From positions 1 to 64,000 of the forward strand of contig JAPPLN010000008.1 of assembly GCA_028874175.1 (NCBI GenBank): a DNA stretch of 64,000 bases, given 5' to 3'. Shown here one piece after another: positions 32,409 through 42,334 of the stretch. Within the stretch, counting starts at the first letter, position 1. Each line of letters opens with the position of its first letter. The DNA is from Chloroflexota bacterium (GTDB lineage Bacteria > Chloroflexota > UBA11872). A model generated the notes under the pieces. That model had not been told where the DNA came from. It ran no database searches and worked only from the letters and a program-made list of their open reading frames with translations. The translations under genes were made by a program, and so were the position numbers.

Positions 32409-33386
32409 CTACTCCTGGCTTTCGTCCGGTGCCGGCGCGTTGTCGGCCAGCGTGAGCCCGCGCATGGCCAAGGCCTCGCGAATCTCGGTGACCAGGCGCT
32501 CACCCATCCCGCGGAGTTCGTAGAGGTCGTTCTCAGACAGACCAACAAGCTCCTGGATTGTCTCAAGTTCGTGCCGTTTGAGACTGTTCAAGGCTCGGTT
32601 CGAGAGCTTGAGGTCTTCCAGCGGGTCGCCTTCGGCTTCCGGCATCGGCGGCATGAACGCGGATGTCACCACATCCATGGTTTCGTCAACGCCAGCGATG
32701 AGTTGAAAGGACTCAATGAGCTGCTGCGCAGCGCCGCGCAGGGAATCCGCCGGGCTGATGACACCGTCGGTCCAGATCTTGAGCACAAGGCGGTCGTACT
32801 CGGACTCGCGCCCGACCCGCGCCGGTTCCACGTGGTATTCGACCTTGGTGACCGGACTAAACACCATGTCCAGAGGAATGACGCCGATTGGCAGATCCCC
32901 GCGCGTCTCGCTGCCGACGTATCCGGCACCGGTCTCGACCGAAAATTCCGCCCGCAGGAATCCAGCCTCCGTGAGAGAAGCCAGATGATGTCCGGGGTTT
33001 ACGATTTCGACCCCGCTCGGGAGCTCAAGGTCGTCAGCGGTGACCTCGACGGGACCTTCAGCCTCCAGATAGAGAACGGCGGAATCGGCGTCGTGCGATC
33101 TGAGCCGAACCCCCTTGACGTTGAGAAGAAACTCGACGAGGTCTTCGCGCATGAAGTCCAGGGTGCTGAACTCGTGCAAGGCGCTGTCCACGCGAGCGGT
33201 GGCGATCGCCGCGCCCGGTAGAGCCGAGAGCAGCACACGGCGCAAGGGATTGCCCAGCGTGTGCGCAAAACCGCGGCGCAGCGGCTCGATCTGAAAATGC
33301 GCGTAGTTATCGCCAACCTCGACCATCTGCACGGTCGGCTGGATATCGGCTTCGGCCTGAGCTGATTCAACGGGTCCAAGAAACAC
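32409..33386 (-). CDS. rpoA: RNA polymerase alpha subunit
   Basis: A 325-residue subunit. The N-terminal domain (about 20-240) assembles beta and beta-prime, with the hallmark [26 protein letters not shown]. The C-terminal domain (about 255-312: [37 protein letters not shown]) contacts upstream promoter DNA and activators. Lengths are normal. It lies 48 bases after rpsD, with rplQ downstream. Confidence 0.97.
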   Translation of the reverse strand: MFLGPVESAQAEADIQPTVQMVEVGDNYAHFQIEPLRRGFAHTLGNPLRRVLLSALPGAAIATARVDSALHEFSTLDFMREDLVEFLLNVKGVRLRSHDADSAVLYLEAEGPVEVTADDLELPSGVEIVNPGHHLASLTEAGFLRAEFSVETGAGYVGSETRGDLPIGVIPLDMVFSPVTKVEYHVEPARVGRESEYDRLVLKIWTDGVISPADSLRGAAQQLIESFQLIAGVDETMDVVTSAFMPPMPEAEGDPLEDLKLSNRALNSLKRHELETIQELVGLSENDLYELRGMGERLVTEIREALAMRGLTLADNAPAPDESQE

Positions 33387-33434
33387 CGCTGGTCCTTACC
33401 TTCCTGTCCGGTTACACGGACTGTCGCGCACGGA

Positions 33435-34067
33435 TTAGCGCGAGTAGAACTCCACGATCAATTGCTCGTTGAGTGTCGCGTCGATTTGGTTGCGATCAGG
33501 AATCGCGTTGATGGTGCCCTCGAACGCCTCGGGATCCACTGATAGCCACGCGGGCCGGCCCAGCGCTTCGGCGCGATCCAGTGCATTCTTGATAGCGTCG
33601 ATGTTGCGGCTCCTCTGGCGCAGCCGAACTCTGTCGCCGACGCCCAGAACAGCCGACGGGATATCGTGCTTGCGGTTGTTCAACTCGATGTGGCCGTGCT
33701 GAATGAGTTGACGCGCGTGCGCGCGGCTGAGCCCAAAGCCCATCCGATAAACGACGCTGTCCGCTCGAAGTTCCAGCAACTGAAGCAGACGCTCGCCGCG
33801 GGGGCCGCTCTGCTTGCCTGCCATCCGGTAGTGACGACGGAACTGGCGTTCCAGCACTCCGTAGATCCGGCGAGCCTTCTGCTTTTCGCGCAACTGAATG
33901 GCGTACTCCGTCGGCCGCCTCCGGCTGAAACCGCGGGATCCTGGACCACCACGATCACCGCGGCGCTCGATAGCGCACTTCGGTGTGTGGCAGCGGTCGC
34001 CCTTGAGAAAGAGCTTTTCACCCTCGCGCCGGCAGAGGCGGCAAACAGGTCCTGTGTAGCGGGCCAT
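33435..34067 (-). CDS. rpsD: 30S ribosomal protein S4, zinc-binding form
   Basis: A 210-residue primary rRNA-binding protein that in many bacteria also represses its own operon. Four cysteines near the N-terminus (VCRLCRREG ... DRCHTPKC) indicate the zinc-binding version. The S4 RNA-binding motif spans about 97-160 (RADSVVYRMGFGLSRAHARQLIQHGHIELN). It lies 30 bases after rpsK. Confidence 0.97.
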   Translation of the reverse strand: MARYTGPVCRLCRREGEKLFLKGDRCHTPKCAIERRGDRGGPGSRGFSRRRPTEYAIQLREKQKARRIYGVLERQFRRHYRMAGKQSGPRGERLLQLLELRADSVVYRMGFGLSRAHARQLIQHGHIELNNRKHDIPSAVLGVGDRVRLRQRSRNIDAIKNALDRAEALGRPAWLSVDPEAFEGTINAIPDRNQIDATLNEQLIVEFYSR

Positions 34068-34097
34068 TCGAATCTGTCTCTCTGTTCTGGTTGCGGC

Positions 34098-34487
34098 TTA
34101 TACGCGCCGACGCTTGGGCGGCCGCGGACCGTTATGAGGGATGGGCGTGACATCCGAGATACTTGAGACATTGAGTCCTACGGCCTGTAGCGCACGCACG
34201 GCGGCATCGCGACCTGATCCGGGCCCCTTGACAAACACGTTGATGTCACGCATTCCGGCATCCATGGCGCGCTGAGCGGCCTGCTCAGCGGCCTGTTGCG
34301 CGGCGAAGGGCGTGCTCTTGCGCGATCCACGCGCGCCGATGGTCCCTCCACTCGCCGACGCGACGGTATCGCCCATGGGGTCAGTGATGGTAATGATGGT
34401 GTTGTTAAACGAGGCGTGGATGTGCGCGGCGCCTCTTGGCACGGGTGCCCGACTGCGACGCCGGGACCGACTTGAACGTTCGGCCAT
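34098..34487 (-). CDS. rpsK: 30S ribosomal protein S11
   Basis: A 129-residue platform protein. [21 protein letters not shown] and [19 protein letters not shown] are diagnostic, and the basic ending [10 protein letters not shown] is standard. The gene is four bases downstream of rpsM and upstream of rpsD in the alpha operon. Confidence 0.97.
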   Translation of the reverse strand: MAERSSRSRRRSRAPVPRGAAHIHASFNNTIITITDPMGDTVASASGGTIGARGSRKSTPFAAQQAAEQAAQRAMDAGMRDINVFVKGPGSGRDAAVRALQAVGLNVSSISDVTPIPHNGPRPPKRRRV

Positions 34488-34491
34488 TCGT

Positions 34492-34872
34492 TTAGCCTCG
34501 CTTGATTACGCGCTTACGAATGCCGACGGTCCGACGCGGGCCTTTGCGCGTGCGGGCGTTGGTTCGCGTGCGCTGTCCGCGTGTTGGGAGCCCAATTCGA
34601 TGTCGTAATCCCCGATAGGAACCTATTTCACGCAAGCGAGCAATGCTGGTCTGCACAACGCGGCGTAAATCCCCTTCAACCCGCTCGCGACCGATCAAGG
34701 CCCGGACCCGCCCTAGCTCGGCCTCGGTCAGATCACTGACGCGAGCCTGCGGATTGACGTCGGCCTGTCGGACAATCTCAGCACTGGTGGTGCGTCCGAT
34801 GCCATAGATGTGGGTCAGCGCAATGACCACCGGCTTGTGGCGTGGAATGTCAACGCCGGCAATACGAGCCAT
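34492..34872 (-). CDS. rpsM: 30S ribosomal protein S13
   Basis: A 126-residue protein at the subunit interface that contacts P-site t[28 protein letters not shown] at the N-terminus and [25 protein letters not shown] at the C-terminus are typical. It follows rpmJ by 12 bases. Confidence 0.97.
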   Translation of the reverse strand: MARIAGVDIPRHKPVVIALTHIYGIGRTTSAEIVRQADVNPQARVSDLTEAELGRVRALIGRERVEGDLRRVVQTSIARLREIGSYRGLRHRIGLPTRGQRTRTNARTRKGPRRTVGIRKRVIKRG

Positions 34873-34884
34873 GTATCCCCGTCC

Positions 34885-34998
34885 TTAGCCTTGCCGCTGC
34901 TTGTGTTTCGGGTTTGAGCAAATGACCATGACGCGCCCATGTCGGCGGATAACGCGGCAGCGGTCACACCGCGGTTTGACGGAAGCCGAGACTCGCAT
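34885..34998 (-). CDS. rpmJ: 50S ribosomal protein L36
   Basis: A 37-residue protein found by translating the gap between infA and rpsM. It reads [20 protein letters not shown] at the start and ends KHKQRQG. The zinc ligands C11, C14, C27 and H32 are all present, so this is the zinc-binding form. The start ATG is five bases after the infA stop. Confidence 0.95.
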   Translation of the reverse strand: MRVSASVKPRCDRCRVIRRHGRVMVICSNPKHKQRQG

Positions 34999-35003
34999 GA
35001 TCG

Positions 35004-35351
35004 CTATCGCTCCACTCGCTGATCGGCGCGCAACCGCCAGGTGATTCGCCCGCGCGAAAGGTCGTAGGGCGAGAGTTGCATCCGTACGCGGTCGCCGACG
35101 CCTACGCGAATAAAGCGTAGCCGCATCTTACCGGCCAAGTGGGCGAGGATGGCCTGAGGCTCGTCATCGTCGCCGTCCCCCGTCTGAATACGTAGCGGCT
35201 GACCATTCGGCCCAATTGGCTTGACGAGGAACATCGTGTTCGGCAGTGAATCGACGACTTCGCCTTCAATTTCAATGACGGGGGTCTTGCTTGACGACTC
35301 TTCGGGCGGGGCCGGTGCTTCGTTTTTTTGGTTTCTGGGTGGCGGCACCAC
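35004..35351 (-). CDS. infA: Translation initiation factor IF-1, with N-terminal extension and internal insertion
   Basis: A 115-residue version of a factor that is normally about 72 residues. The OB-fold core is intact: [41 protein letters not shown] and [14 protein letters not shown]. Two additions are seen: about 25 residues at the N-terminus, rich in Pro, Glu and Ser, and about 20 residues between strands 2 and 3 ([20 protein letters not shown]). GTG at 35351 is forced, since no ATG, GTG or TTG lies between it (or the next codon, also GTG) and the core. It begins five bases after the map stop. Confidence 0.92.
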   Translation of the reverse strand: MVPPPRNQKNEAPAPPEESSSKTPVIEIEGEVVDSLPNTMFLVKPIGPNGQPLRIQTGDGDDDEPQAILAHLAGKMRLRFIRVGVGDRVRMQLSPYDLSRGRITWRLRADQRVER

Positions 35352-35356
35352 GAACC

Positions 35357-36139
35357 TCAGACAGCTTCCGTAAGGACGCGCGGTCCTGCGTGGGTGATCG
35401 CCACGGTGTGTTCGAAGTGGGCGGACAGGGAGCCATCGTCCGTGCGCGCCGTCCAGCCGTCGGTATCGAAGACCACGCCGGCAGACCCGATGTTGACCAT
35501 CGGCTCAATAGCAAGGGTCGTTCCCGGCACCAACTCGGGCCCACCGCCAGGACGCCCGAAGTTGGGCACCTGGGGCGACTCGTGCATGGTGCGCCCGATT
35601 CCGTGTCCGACGAATCGTCTCACGATGGTTAGTCCGGCCTCCTCGACCAGCTTCTGCACGGCTGCTCCAATATCTCCGATGTGGCCACCCGCGACGGAGG
35701 CACGGATAGCTTCAGCGAGTGCGGCGCGAGTTACATCAAGCAGGCGGCTCGCGTCAGGGTCAATCTCGCCAACCGCGAGCGTACGCGCTGAGTCGGAGTG
35801 CCAGCCGTCAAGAATCACTCCACAGTCCAGACTAATGATATCGCCTTCGCGCAACACCGCGCTACCCGGAATTCCATGCACGATTGCGTCGTTGATAGAC
35901 GCGCAGATTGCTCCGGGAAAGGGCTCGACGCCTGGGTCAGCCGCCGGCACGCCGAGAAATGACGGAATGCCACTGTGGTCGCGGATGAAGGACTCGGCGA
36001 TGGCGTCAAGTTCACCGGTGGTTACGCCGGGACAAACCTCAGCCTCGATCTCGTCGAGCGCGCCAGCCAAGACGCGGCCTGAGGCGGCCATTGCTTCGAC
36101 CTGCTCAGGCGTCTTGGGTTTGATCGAACCCGACATCAT
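35357..36139 (-). CDS. map: Methionine aminopeptidase, type I
   Basis: A 260-residue metalloenzyme that removes the initiator methionine. The five metal ligands appear in order: two aspartates in SLDCGVILDGWHSDSA, the histidine in FVGHGIGRTMHESP, and glutamates in LAIEPM and HFEHTVAIT. No N-terminal zinc finger is present. It overlaps adk by four bases, the usual adk-map-infA order. Confidence 0.96.
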   Translation of the reverse strand: MMSGSIKPKTPEQVEAMAASGRVLAGALDEIEAEVCPGVTTGELDAIAESFIRDHSGIPSFLGVPAADPGVEPFPGAICASINDAIVHGIPGSAVLREGDIISLDCGVILDGWHSDSARTLAVGEIDPDASRLLDVTRAALAEAIRASVAGGHIGDIGAAVQKLVEEAGLTIVRRFVGHGIGRTMHESPQVPNFGRPGGGPELVPGTTLAIEPMVNIGSAGVVFDTDGWTARTDDGSLSAHFEHTVAITHAGPRVLTEAV

Positions 36140-36708
36140 CTGATTACGGCCTTCAGCGTGGTCCAGACGCGGCGCGCGACGGATTCAACGCCGCCGATGC
36201 CGTCCACCTCAATCAGGACGCCGGCCTTACGGTAGTAGTCGATGAGCGGCTCAGTGTCCTGGTGGTAGACCTGCAATCGGTGGCGGGCCGTTTCTTCGGT
36301 ATCGTCCGCCCGACCGCGGCCGAGCAGACGCCGTAGCGCTATGTGGTCGGGCACGTCGATGTAGACCGCGGCGGTTACCGAAAGGTTGAACTGCCTGAGT
36401 AGGTCGTCCAGCTTTTCAGCCTGATTACGCGTACGCGGAAAGCCGTCAAAGCAGATATCACGTCTCCGAGCGTCGCCCATGTACTCCTCAATGACCTGGA
36501 GCACGACTTGATCGGGTACAAGTTGGCCGCTGAGCAGATAGGACTCGGCGCGGAGCCCAGCCGGCGATCCGGCGGTGACCGCATCGCGGAACAGATCGCC
36601 GGTGGACACGTGATCGAGCGCCATACGGCAGGCCAGCCGCTCACCCTGGGTGCCCTTGCCTGCGCCGGGCGGGCCAAGCAGGACCACGATCACTGGACGC
36701 TCGCCCAT
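36136..36708 (-). CDS. adk: Adenylate kinase
   Basis: A 190-residue kinase that balances AMP, ADP and ATP. The P-loop is GPPGAGKGTQ (12-21), and DGFPRTRNQAEKLD and RADDTEETARHRL form the other substrate contacts. It is the short form: the LID is only a brief loop without zinc cysteines. It is four bases downstream of secY. Confidence 0.96.
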   Translation of the reverse strand: MGERPVIVVLLGPPGAGKGTQGERLACRMALDHVSTGDLFRDAVTAGSPAGLRAESYLLSGQLVPDQVVLQVIEEYMGDARRRDICFDGFPRTRNQAEKLDDLLRQFNLSVTAAVYIDVPDHIALRRLLGRGRADDTEETARHRLQVYHQDTEPLIDYYRKAGVLIEVDGIGGVESVARRVWTTLKAVIR

Positions 36709-36712
36709 GCGC

Positions 36713-37993
36713 CTACCGAATGAACCCTTCGTAGTTGCGCATCATCAACTGCGATTCAAGCTGACGCATGGTGTCCAGCACCACGCCCACGACGATCAGC
36801 ATCCCCGTGCTGCTGATGGCCACCGCGTCAGCGCCGGTTACGGTCTGAGCGACGAAGGGCACGACGGCGATGATTCCCAGAAACACCGCGCCCGCCAGCG
36901 TAATGCGGTTGACGACGCCTGTCAGGTACTGGTGCGTGGGACGACCGGGACGGATACCGGGGATGAAGCCGCCATTTTTTTGCAGGTTCTCGGCTAGGTT
37001 CTGCTGCTGAAAAACGACCAACGTGTATACGTACGTAAAGATGATCACGAGCAGAAAGGTAAAGACCCAGTAGATGGCGTTACTGGGGCTGAGGGTGAGT
37101 GCGATTGCGCCGGCCGCATTGGCCAGCCACGATATTTCGGATGTCTCGAAGTAGCTGGCAACCGTAGCTGGCAGCAGCATCAGCGAAAAGGCAAAGATCA
37201 GGGGAATCATGCCCGCCGAGTTGACCTTGAGCGGGATGTGCGTGCTCTGGCCGCCGTACATGCGGGTTCCCCGGATGCGCTTGGCGTAATGGACGGGGAT
37301 TCGACGCTGGGCTTCCTGCACGAAAACTATGGCAGCGATCATGATGAGGCCAATGATCACGACGGCAATGAATCCACCGATGTTTTCGCCGGCGAATAGC
37401 GACTGACCCAAGGCGGCGGGAGCACCGGCCACGATGCCGGCAAAGATGATGATCGAGACGCCGTTACCAATGCCGTTCTCGGTAATCAATTCGCCAATCC
37501 AAAGCAGAAACATCGTTCCCGCCGTCATCACGATCAACATCACGAAGATGTCGAACGGGCCCAGCGTTGGAGACAACAGACCTTGTTGGGCTGAGCGCAG
37601 GATCTGAATCTGGCCAAACCCCTGCAGCATGGCGAATGGAATCGTGGCCAAGCGAGTCCACTGCGCGATCTTGCGACGACCGGACTCACCTTCCCGGGAG
37701 AGTTCCTGCAACGGTGGGATCAACGGAACCAGGACCGTCGAAGCGATGTTGGCGGTTACGTAGGGGTACACACCCAATGCGACAACCGAAAAGTTTTCCA
37801 GTGCCCCGCCAGACAGGAGGTTCATGAACCCCAGCAACTGGTTGCCGGCGAAGAAGTCGGCCAGCAGCTCCGTGTTAACACCGGGCAGGGGGATGTGCGC
37901 AACCGCCCGGAATACGATCAGGAGGCCGATTGTGAAGAGAATCTTGCGACGAACGTCGGGAAGCTGGAAGGCCGCGACGGCCGTCTCGATCAC
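36713..37993 (-). CDS. secY: Protein translocase subunit SecY
   Basis: A 426-residue membrane channel with ten predicted membrane segments. Typical features are FRAVAHIPLPGVN in the first helix region, QRRIPVHYAKR in a cytosolic loop that contacts the ribosome, and NGGFIPGIRPGRPTHQYL. It overlaps rplO by four bases and sits before adk as in most spc operons. Confidence 0.97.
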   Translation of the reverse strand: MIETAVAAFQLPDVRRKILFTIGLLIVFRAVAHIPLPGVNTELLADFFAGNQLLGFMNLLSGGALENFSVVALGVYPYVTANIASTVLVPLIPPLQELSREGESGRRKIAQWTRLATIPFAMLQGFGQIQILRSAQQGLLSPTLGPFDIFVMLIVMTAGTMFLLWIGELITENGIGNGVSIIIFAGIVAGAPAALGQSLFAGENIGGFIAVVIIGLIMIAAIVFVQEAQRRIPVHYAKRIRGTRMYGGQSTHIPLKVNSAGMIPLIFAFSLMLLPATVASYFETSEISWLANAAGAIALTLSPSNAIYWVFTFLLVIIFTYVYTLVVFQQQNLAENLQKNGGFIPGIRPGRPTHQYLTGVVNRITLAGAVFLGIIAVVPFVAQTVTGADAVAISSTGMLIVVGVVLDTMRQLESQLMMRNYEGFIR

Positions 37994-38436
37994 TCGCTCA
38001 GCTCCTCAACGGAACCACCGGCGCTTTCGATCTTCGCCTTGGCCGCCGCCGAGAATCTCGGTGCGCGCACTGTCAATGCGTGGTCCAGGTCACCGCCGGC
38101 AAGGATCTTGAACAGGCCGGGCTCAATGAGGCCCTTGCCCTTGAGTTCCTCAGGCCCTATTACCGATCCCTCAGGAAAGACATTCAGCGCGCTTACGTTG
38201 ACCGGTTGGTAGTCGCGCCTAAATCGGTGATTGGTGAAACCTCGACGACTGGGGAAGCGCATGAGCAGGCGCGTCTGCCCACCTTCGAATCCAGGATAGG
38301 CGTTGCCGCCGCTTCGAGCGCCCTGTCCCAGGGTGCCGCGGCCGGTCGTCTTGCCCTTCCCGGATCCCTCGCCACGGCCGACGCGACGGCGTCGCTTTCG
38401 CGCTGGCGCGACTGCCGTGATTTGATGCGGTTTCAT
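37990..38436 (-). CDS. rplO: 50S ribosomal protein L15
   Basis: A 148-residue large-subunit protein. KRRRRVGRGEGSGKGKTTGRG-like N-terminal glycine/basic sequence and a globular C-terminal half (GVSFTHALTVRAPRFSAAAKAKIE-like; seen as DHALTVRAPRFSAAAKAKIE) identify it. It overlaps rpmD upstream and secY downstream by four bases. Confidence 0.95.
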   Translation of the reverse strand: MKPHQITAVAPARKRRRRVGRGEGSGKGKTTGRGTLGQGARSGGNAYPGFEGGQTRLLMRFPSRRGFTNHRFRRDYQPVNVSALNVFPEGSVIGPEELKGKGLIEPGLFKILAGGDLDHALTVRAPRFSAAAKAKIESAGGSVEELSE

Positions 38437-38633
38437 GCCTGATCGCTGTTCGGCACGTCGGACTCAACCTCGACAAGGTGTTCCACGACCTTAACCATGG
38501 CCCGAACGTCCGCCGTGTCGGGCCGAGACGACCGACGGCCAATCGCACCCAGACCCAAGGCCCTGAGGGTGTCGCGCTGCGAGTCCCGGGATCCGATGGA
38601 GCTACGCACCTGACGCAGGCGCAGTTCAGTCAT
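38433..38633 (-). CDS. rpmD: 50S ribosomal protein L30
   Basis: A 66-residue protein of the bacterial short L30 type. [20 protein letters not shown] and [16 protein letters not shown] correspond to the conserved core; [12 protein letters not shown] ends the fold. It overlaps rpsE by eight bases and rplO by four. Confidence 0.93.
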   Translation of the reverse strand: MTELRLRQVRSSIGSRDSQRDTLRALGLGAIGRRSSRPDTADVRAMVKVVEHLVEVESDVPNSDQA

Positions 38634-39171
38634 CGGTTGACGCCTCCACGGCCTGCTTGCGGCGGGCTACGGTTTCTTCAGGAATCTGAAGGCTCGCCAA
38701 GCCATTCACCGTGGCACGGACCACGTTAACCGCATTGGTGGAGCCGATGATCTTGGTGAGGAGATTGCGAACGCCAGCAAGCTCAAGCACAGCCCGTACC
38801 GCGCCGCCAGCAATTACCCCGGTCCCGGGCCTGGCGGGACGAAGCACAACCTTGGAAGCCCGATAGCTCTCTTCAACATAGTGCGGGATTGAGCCATCTT
38901 CGGTCAGGGGAATCTCGACCAGGGACCGCCGGGCACGCTCCTGACCCTTGCGAATGGCCGCTACGACCTCGTTAGCCCGACCGATACCCACACCCACATG
39001 CCCGCGACGGTCGCCAACAACAACAATGGCATTGAAGCCGAATCGACGCCCGCCCTTCACGACTTTCGCCACGCGCTTGATTCGCACGACGCGGTCGTCC
39101 AGGCGATGAAGGTCACCTGGTTCACGGGCCGCGTCGTGGCCGCCTGGGGCAAGCCGAGTCTCGATCGTCAT
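38626..39171 (-). CDS. rpsE: 30S ribosomal protein S5
   Basis: A 181-residue protein involved in decoding accuracy and mRNA unwinding. The double-stranded-RNA-binding-like domain has [19 protein letters not shown], and the second domain [25 protein letters not shown]. It overlaps rplR by four bases. Confidence 0.97.
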   Translation of the reverse strand: MTIETRLAPGGHDAAREPGDLHRLDDRVVRIKRVAKVVKGGRRFGFNAIVVVGDRRGHVGVGIGRANEVVAAIRKGQERARRSLVEIPLTEDGSIPHYVEESYRASKVVLRPARPGTGVIAGGAVRAVLELAGVRNLLTKIIGSTNAVNVVRATVNGLASLQIPEETVARRKQAVEASTDD

Positions 39172-39521
39172 AGTGCGATGCCCCCGGCACGGAGGGCGTC
39201 GGCCAACGCCTTGACGCGTCCGTGGTAGCGGTGGCCGCCGCGGTCGAATACGACGGCGGAAATGTGAAGCTCCTCCGCGCGCTTCGCCAGACGAGCCCCA
39301 ACGTCCGCCGCGCGCTCGAGCTTGCTGGCGCCCTCTGTTGTGGATTCACGCGACGAGGCGGCGGCCAGCGTATGGCCGGCCATGTCGTCAATTACCTGGG
39401 CATAGGTGTGTTTGAGGCTACGAAACACCGCGAGCCGCGGGCGCCCGGGGCGGCCGACGACCCGTCGGCGAATTCGGCGGTGCCTGCGCTTGCGTGCCGC
39501 TCGTCGAGTCTCAGTTGCCAT
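39168..39521 (-). CDS. rplR: 50S ribosomal protein L18
   Basis: A 117-residue 5S-rRNA-binding protein. [24 protein letters not shown] and [27 protein letters not shown] are diagnostic. It lies 12 bases after rplF. Confidence 0.97.
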   Translation of the reverse strand: MATETRRAARKRRHRRIRRRVVGRPGRPRLAVFRSLKHTYAQVIDDMAGHTLAAASSRESTTEGASKLERAADVGARLAKRAEELHISAVVFDRGGHRYHGRVKALADALRAGGIAL

Positions 39522-39533
39522 TCGTCAATCCAC

Positions 39534-40085
39534 CTATGCGACTGTCGTTGCAGCGGTCTTGCCGGGCTTTCGCCGAACGACTTCGCCCTGGTAGCGGAGC
39601 CCATGACCTTTGTAGGGGTCGGCGGGCCGAATTGCTCGAAGCTCCGCTGCAATCTGGCCAACCGCCTGTTTGTCGATGCCGCGGATGACGATATGGGTCG
39701 GGTCGGGCACTTCGAACTCGATGCCAACAGGCGCCTGGCGTCGTTGTGGATGGGTGAATCCCAACTGCAGGTCGAGCGTGGTGCCCTGGAGCTGGACCCG
39801 GTAACCGGTGCCCTGAATCTCGAGTCGCTTTTCGTAACCCTGGGTGACGCCGAGGATCATGTTGGCCACCAGTTGGCGAGCCAGCCCATGCATGGCGCGG
39901 ATCCGGTGCTCGTCGTTGGGACGGCTGGCCACCATACGCCCGTTGTCACGCGTGAATCTGATCATCGGCGGAAGGGCCTGCACTAACTCGCCCTTGGGCC
40001 CCTTCACCGTGACGACGTTTTCCGCGTCAAAGCTGACGGTCACTCCGTCAGGGACATCAATGGGAGTCAAACCAATGCGAGACAT
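39534..40085 (-). CDS. rplF: 50S ribosomal protein L6
   Basis: A 183-residue protein near the factor-binding site. ATG at 40085 gives the standard N-terminus MSRIGLTPIDVPDGV, four bases after the rpsH stop; an open frame continues upstream but belongs to the rpsH region. The second domain has KRLEIQGTGYRVQLQG, and the ending PADPYKGHGLRYQGEVVRRKPGK is typical. Confidence 0.97.
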   Translation of the reverse strand: MSRIGLTPIDVPDGVTVSFDAENVVTVKGPKGELVQALPPMIRFTRDNGRMVASRPNDEHRIRAMHGLARQLVANMILGVTQGYEKRLEIQGTGYRVQLQGTTLDLQLGFTHPQRRQAPVGIEFEVPDPTHIVIRGIDKQAVGQIAAELRAIRPADPYKGHGLRYQGEVVRRKPGKTAATTVA

Positions 40086-40089
40086 AGGC

Positions 40090-40479
40090 CTACCAGACGA
40101 AACAGATGACTTCGCCGCCGAGGCGACGCTTGGCAGCTTCACGGCCGGACATAATGCCTTGTGAGGTAGAGACAACGGCCGTACCGATTCCGCCCATCAC
40201 CCGCGGAATCTCGCGCGACCGTGTATGAATACGCAGACCGGGACGGCTAACGCGCTTGGCACCGCCAAACGCGGGCTTGCCGTTTTGGTATCGCAGTGTC
40301 ACTTCCAACCAGGCGCGATGTCCCTCGTGGAAAGTCTCAATGGACCCGATAAAGCCCTCGTCAGCAAGGAGTGCCGCGATTCGGGCTTTGGTCTTTGAAT
40401 GCGGGATGCGGACCTTGGTGTGACGAGCCGTGACAGCATTCCGCAGCCGCGTCAGCATGTCGGCAATCGGGTCGGTCAT
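40090..40479 (-). CDS. rpsH: 30S ribosomal protein S8
   Basis: A 129-residue primary rRNA-binding protein that represses the spc operon in some bacteria. MTDPIADMLTRLRNAVTARH and the ending GTAVVSTSQGIMSGREAAKRRLGGEVICFVW are characteristic. It lies seven bases after rpsN. Confidence 0.97.
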   Translation of the reverse strand: MTDPIADMLTRLRNAVTARHTKVRIPHSKTKARIAALLADEGFIGSIETFHEGHRAWLEVTLRYQNGKPAFGGAKRVSRPGLRIHTRSREIPRVMGGIGTAVVSTSQGIMSGREAAKRRLGGEVICFVW

Positions 40480-40486
40480 CGTCGGC

Positions 40487-40726
40487 TCACCAGCTTGCTT
40501 TCGTCACGCCCGGGATATGCCCCTTCACGGCGAGCTCCCGGAAGCAGATTCGGCAGATACCGAATCGTCGTATGTGCGCACGCGGACGCCCACAGAGTCG
40601 GCACCGGTTGCGATAGCGCACTTTGAAGCGCAGTTTGCGGCCGCGAATGGACTTGGACTCAAACTCAGGGTCCAGCCACGCTTCGCGCTCGCGCTTCCAC
40701 TTTTCGATTTTTGCCTTTCTCGCCAT
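40487..40726 (-). CDS. rpsN: 30S ribosomal protein S14, zinc-binding type with N-terminal extension
   Basis: A 79-residue protein; the zinc form is usually about 61. The zinc knuckles CRLCGRP and CRICFREL are intact, and the ending [12 protein letters not shown] is standard. About 18 extra residues ([17 protein letters not shown] region) lie between a normal-looking basic N-terminus and the core. It is nine bases after rplE. Confidence 0.95.
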   Translation of the reverse strand: MARKAKIEKWKREREAWLDPEFESKSIRGRKLRFKVRYRNRCRLCGRPRAHIRRFGICRICFRELAVKGHIPGVTKASW

Positions 40727-40735
40727 GTCCGAACC

Positions 40736-41293
40736 TCAGGCCGCCTCTTCCAGGCGTTGGAACGGCATGCCGAGGAGTTCCAGCAGCCGTAAAGATTCAA
40801 CGTCGGTTCGCGCGGTCGTCACGATGACGATCTGCAAACCGCGAATCCGATCGATCTGGTCGTAGTCAATTTCCGGAAAGATGAGTTGCTCGGTCAGTCC
40901 CAGCGCGTAGTTACCGCGTCCATCAAAAGAGGTCCGCCGAACACCGCGAAAGTCACGCATTCGCGGTAGCGCAACGGTAACGAGCCGGTCCATGAACTCG
41001 TACATGCGGGCGCCGCGCAGCGTGCCCTTCACGCCCACGCGCTGCCCGGCCCGCAGCTTGAACGCAGCCACGCTCTTGCGAGCCCGAGTCACAACCGGAC
41101 GCTGGCCGGTGATCGTCGCAATATCCCGGACGGCATGGTCCACGGCCCCATCGTTTTCGAGCGCTTCGCCAAGCCCGATATTCACGATAATTCGGTCCAA
41201 CTGCGGAACGGCCAACGGGTTGCCGTACCCGAACTCACGCATCAATTGCGGTCGGATCTCTTCCCGAAAGCGTGTACGTAGGCGTGCCATCAC
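40736..41293 (-). CDS. rplE: 50S ribosomal protein L5
   Basis: A 185-residue 5S-rRNA-binding protein of the central protuberance. [37 protein letters not shown] and [21 protein letters not shown] are diagnostic. It overlaps rplX by four bases. Confidence 0.97.
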   Translation of the reverse strand: MMARLRTRFREEIRPQLMREFGYGNPLAVPQLDRIIVNIGLGEALENDGAVDHAVRDIATITGQRPVVTRARKSVAAFKLRAGQRVGVKGTLRGARMYEFMDRLVTVALPRMRDFRGVRRTSFDGRGNYALGLTEQLIFPEIDYDQIDRIRGLQIVIVTTARTDVESLRLLELLGMPFQRLEEAA

Positions 41294-41619
41294 TCGTCAA
41301 TCTGTTCGTTGCATCGGCGGCAGCGCCGCCGCTTCCCACCATCGTCGCCCTGCGTGTAGCCAACGCGCGCCGGCTGGTCGCAGACGGGGCACACCAACAT
41401 GACGTTTGACACGTCAAACGGGGCGTTGAAGTCAATGATACCCGCTGGCTGTCCGATGGCCCTCGGTCTCGCGTGACGCTTTCGAACGTTCACGCCTTCC
41501 ACAACCACTCGTCCCGTGGCCGGAACCACGCGTTCCACGACGCCTCGCCGTCCGACGTCACGGCCCTGGAGCACCTGGACCGTATCGCCCTTACGAATTC
41601 GAAATCGTCGCACCGACAC
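41290..41619 (-). CDS. rplX: 50S ribosomal protein L24, zinc-ribbon form
   Basis: A 109-residue assembly initiator of the large subunit. The KOW motif is [21 protein letters not shown], and the C-terminus carries four cysteines (CPVC and CRRC) of the zinc-ribbon version. The gene starts three bases after rplN. Confidence 0.96.
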   Translation of the reverse strand: MSVRRFRIRKGDTVQVLQGRDVGRRGVVERVVPATGRVVVEGVNVRKRHARPRAIGQPAGIIDFNAPFDVSNVMLVCPVCDQPARVGYTQGDDGGKRRRCRRCNEQIDE

Positions 41620-41621
41620 AG

Positions 41622-41987
41622 CTATAAGACCTCCGGCGCCAGCGAGACGATGCGCATGAACCGGCGGTCTCGCAGTTCGCGCCCAACGGGTCCAAAGATG
41701 CGCGTGCCACGCGGAACTTCGCCCTCAAGCAATACGGCGGCGTTATCGTCAAAGCGGATGCGCGAGCCGTCGGGCCTCCGGTACTCCTTGTTCACACGCA
41801 CGACCACAGCGCGCACGACGGACCCTCGCGGAACAGCGCTGTTAGGCGCCGCTTGTTTAACGCTTCCCACAATGATGTCGCCCACGCGCGCGTACTTTCG
41901 CGACGATCCGCCGAGCACGCGGATGCACATAATCTCGCGCGCACCGCTGTTGTCGGCCACTCTGAGCCGGCTCTGTTGCTGAATCAT
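41622..41987 (-). CDS. rplN: 50S ribosomal protein L14
   Basis: A 121-residue interface protein. [20 protein letters not shown] and [27 protein letters not shown] are diagnostic. It lies six bases after rpsQ. Confidence 0.97.
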   Translation of the reverse strand: MIQQQSRLRVADNSGAREIMCIRVLGGSSRKYARVGDIIVGSVKQAAPNSAVPRGSVVRAVVVRVNKEYRRPDGSRIRFDDNAAVLLEGEVPRGTRIFGPVGRELRDRRFMRIVSLAPEVL

Positions 41988-41992
41988 GTGGG

Positions 41993-42331
41993 TTACGCGT
42001 TCTGTGAGTCCTCGGAATTGCCGTCCGACTGTTCCTCGGCCACACCGGCACCTAAAGCCGCCTGGCGTTCTTCATCCGTCAGCCGGGTTCTCTCAATGAC
42101 TTCGATCAATCGCCAGCGCTTCCGCCGGCTCATTGGCCGCGACTCCTCGATCTGCACCACGTCGCCAATGCGGCATGTATTGTCAGGGTCGTGGGCCATG
42201 AACTTCCGCCGAATGCGCACCGGCTTCTTATACAGCCGATGGCGGCGGATCGACTCCACCTCAACGATAATAGTCTTGTCGGCTCGATCACTCGCTACGC
42301 GACCGATCCGCCGAGCACGAACCCCTGGCAC
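41993..42331 (-). CDS. rpsQ: 30S ribosomal protein S17 with acidic C-terminal extension
   Basis: A 112-residue protein; S17 usually has about 85. The OB-fold core is clear ([46 protein letters not shown]-type sequence). After it come about 25 residues rich in Glu, Ala, Ser and Gln ([14 protein letters not shown] at the end) that should be disordered. It follows rpmC by three bases. Confidence 0.95.
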   Translation of the reverse strand: MPGVRARRIGRVASDRADKTIIVEVESIRRHRLYKKPVRIRRKFMAHDPDNTCRIGDVVQIEESRPMSRRKRWRLIEVIERTRLTDEERQAALGAGVAEEQSDGNSEDSQNA

Positions 42332-42334
42332 GGG

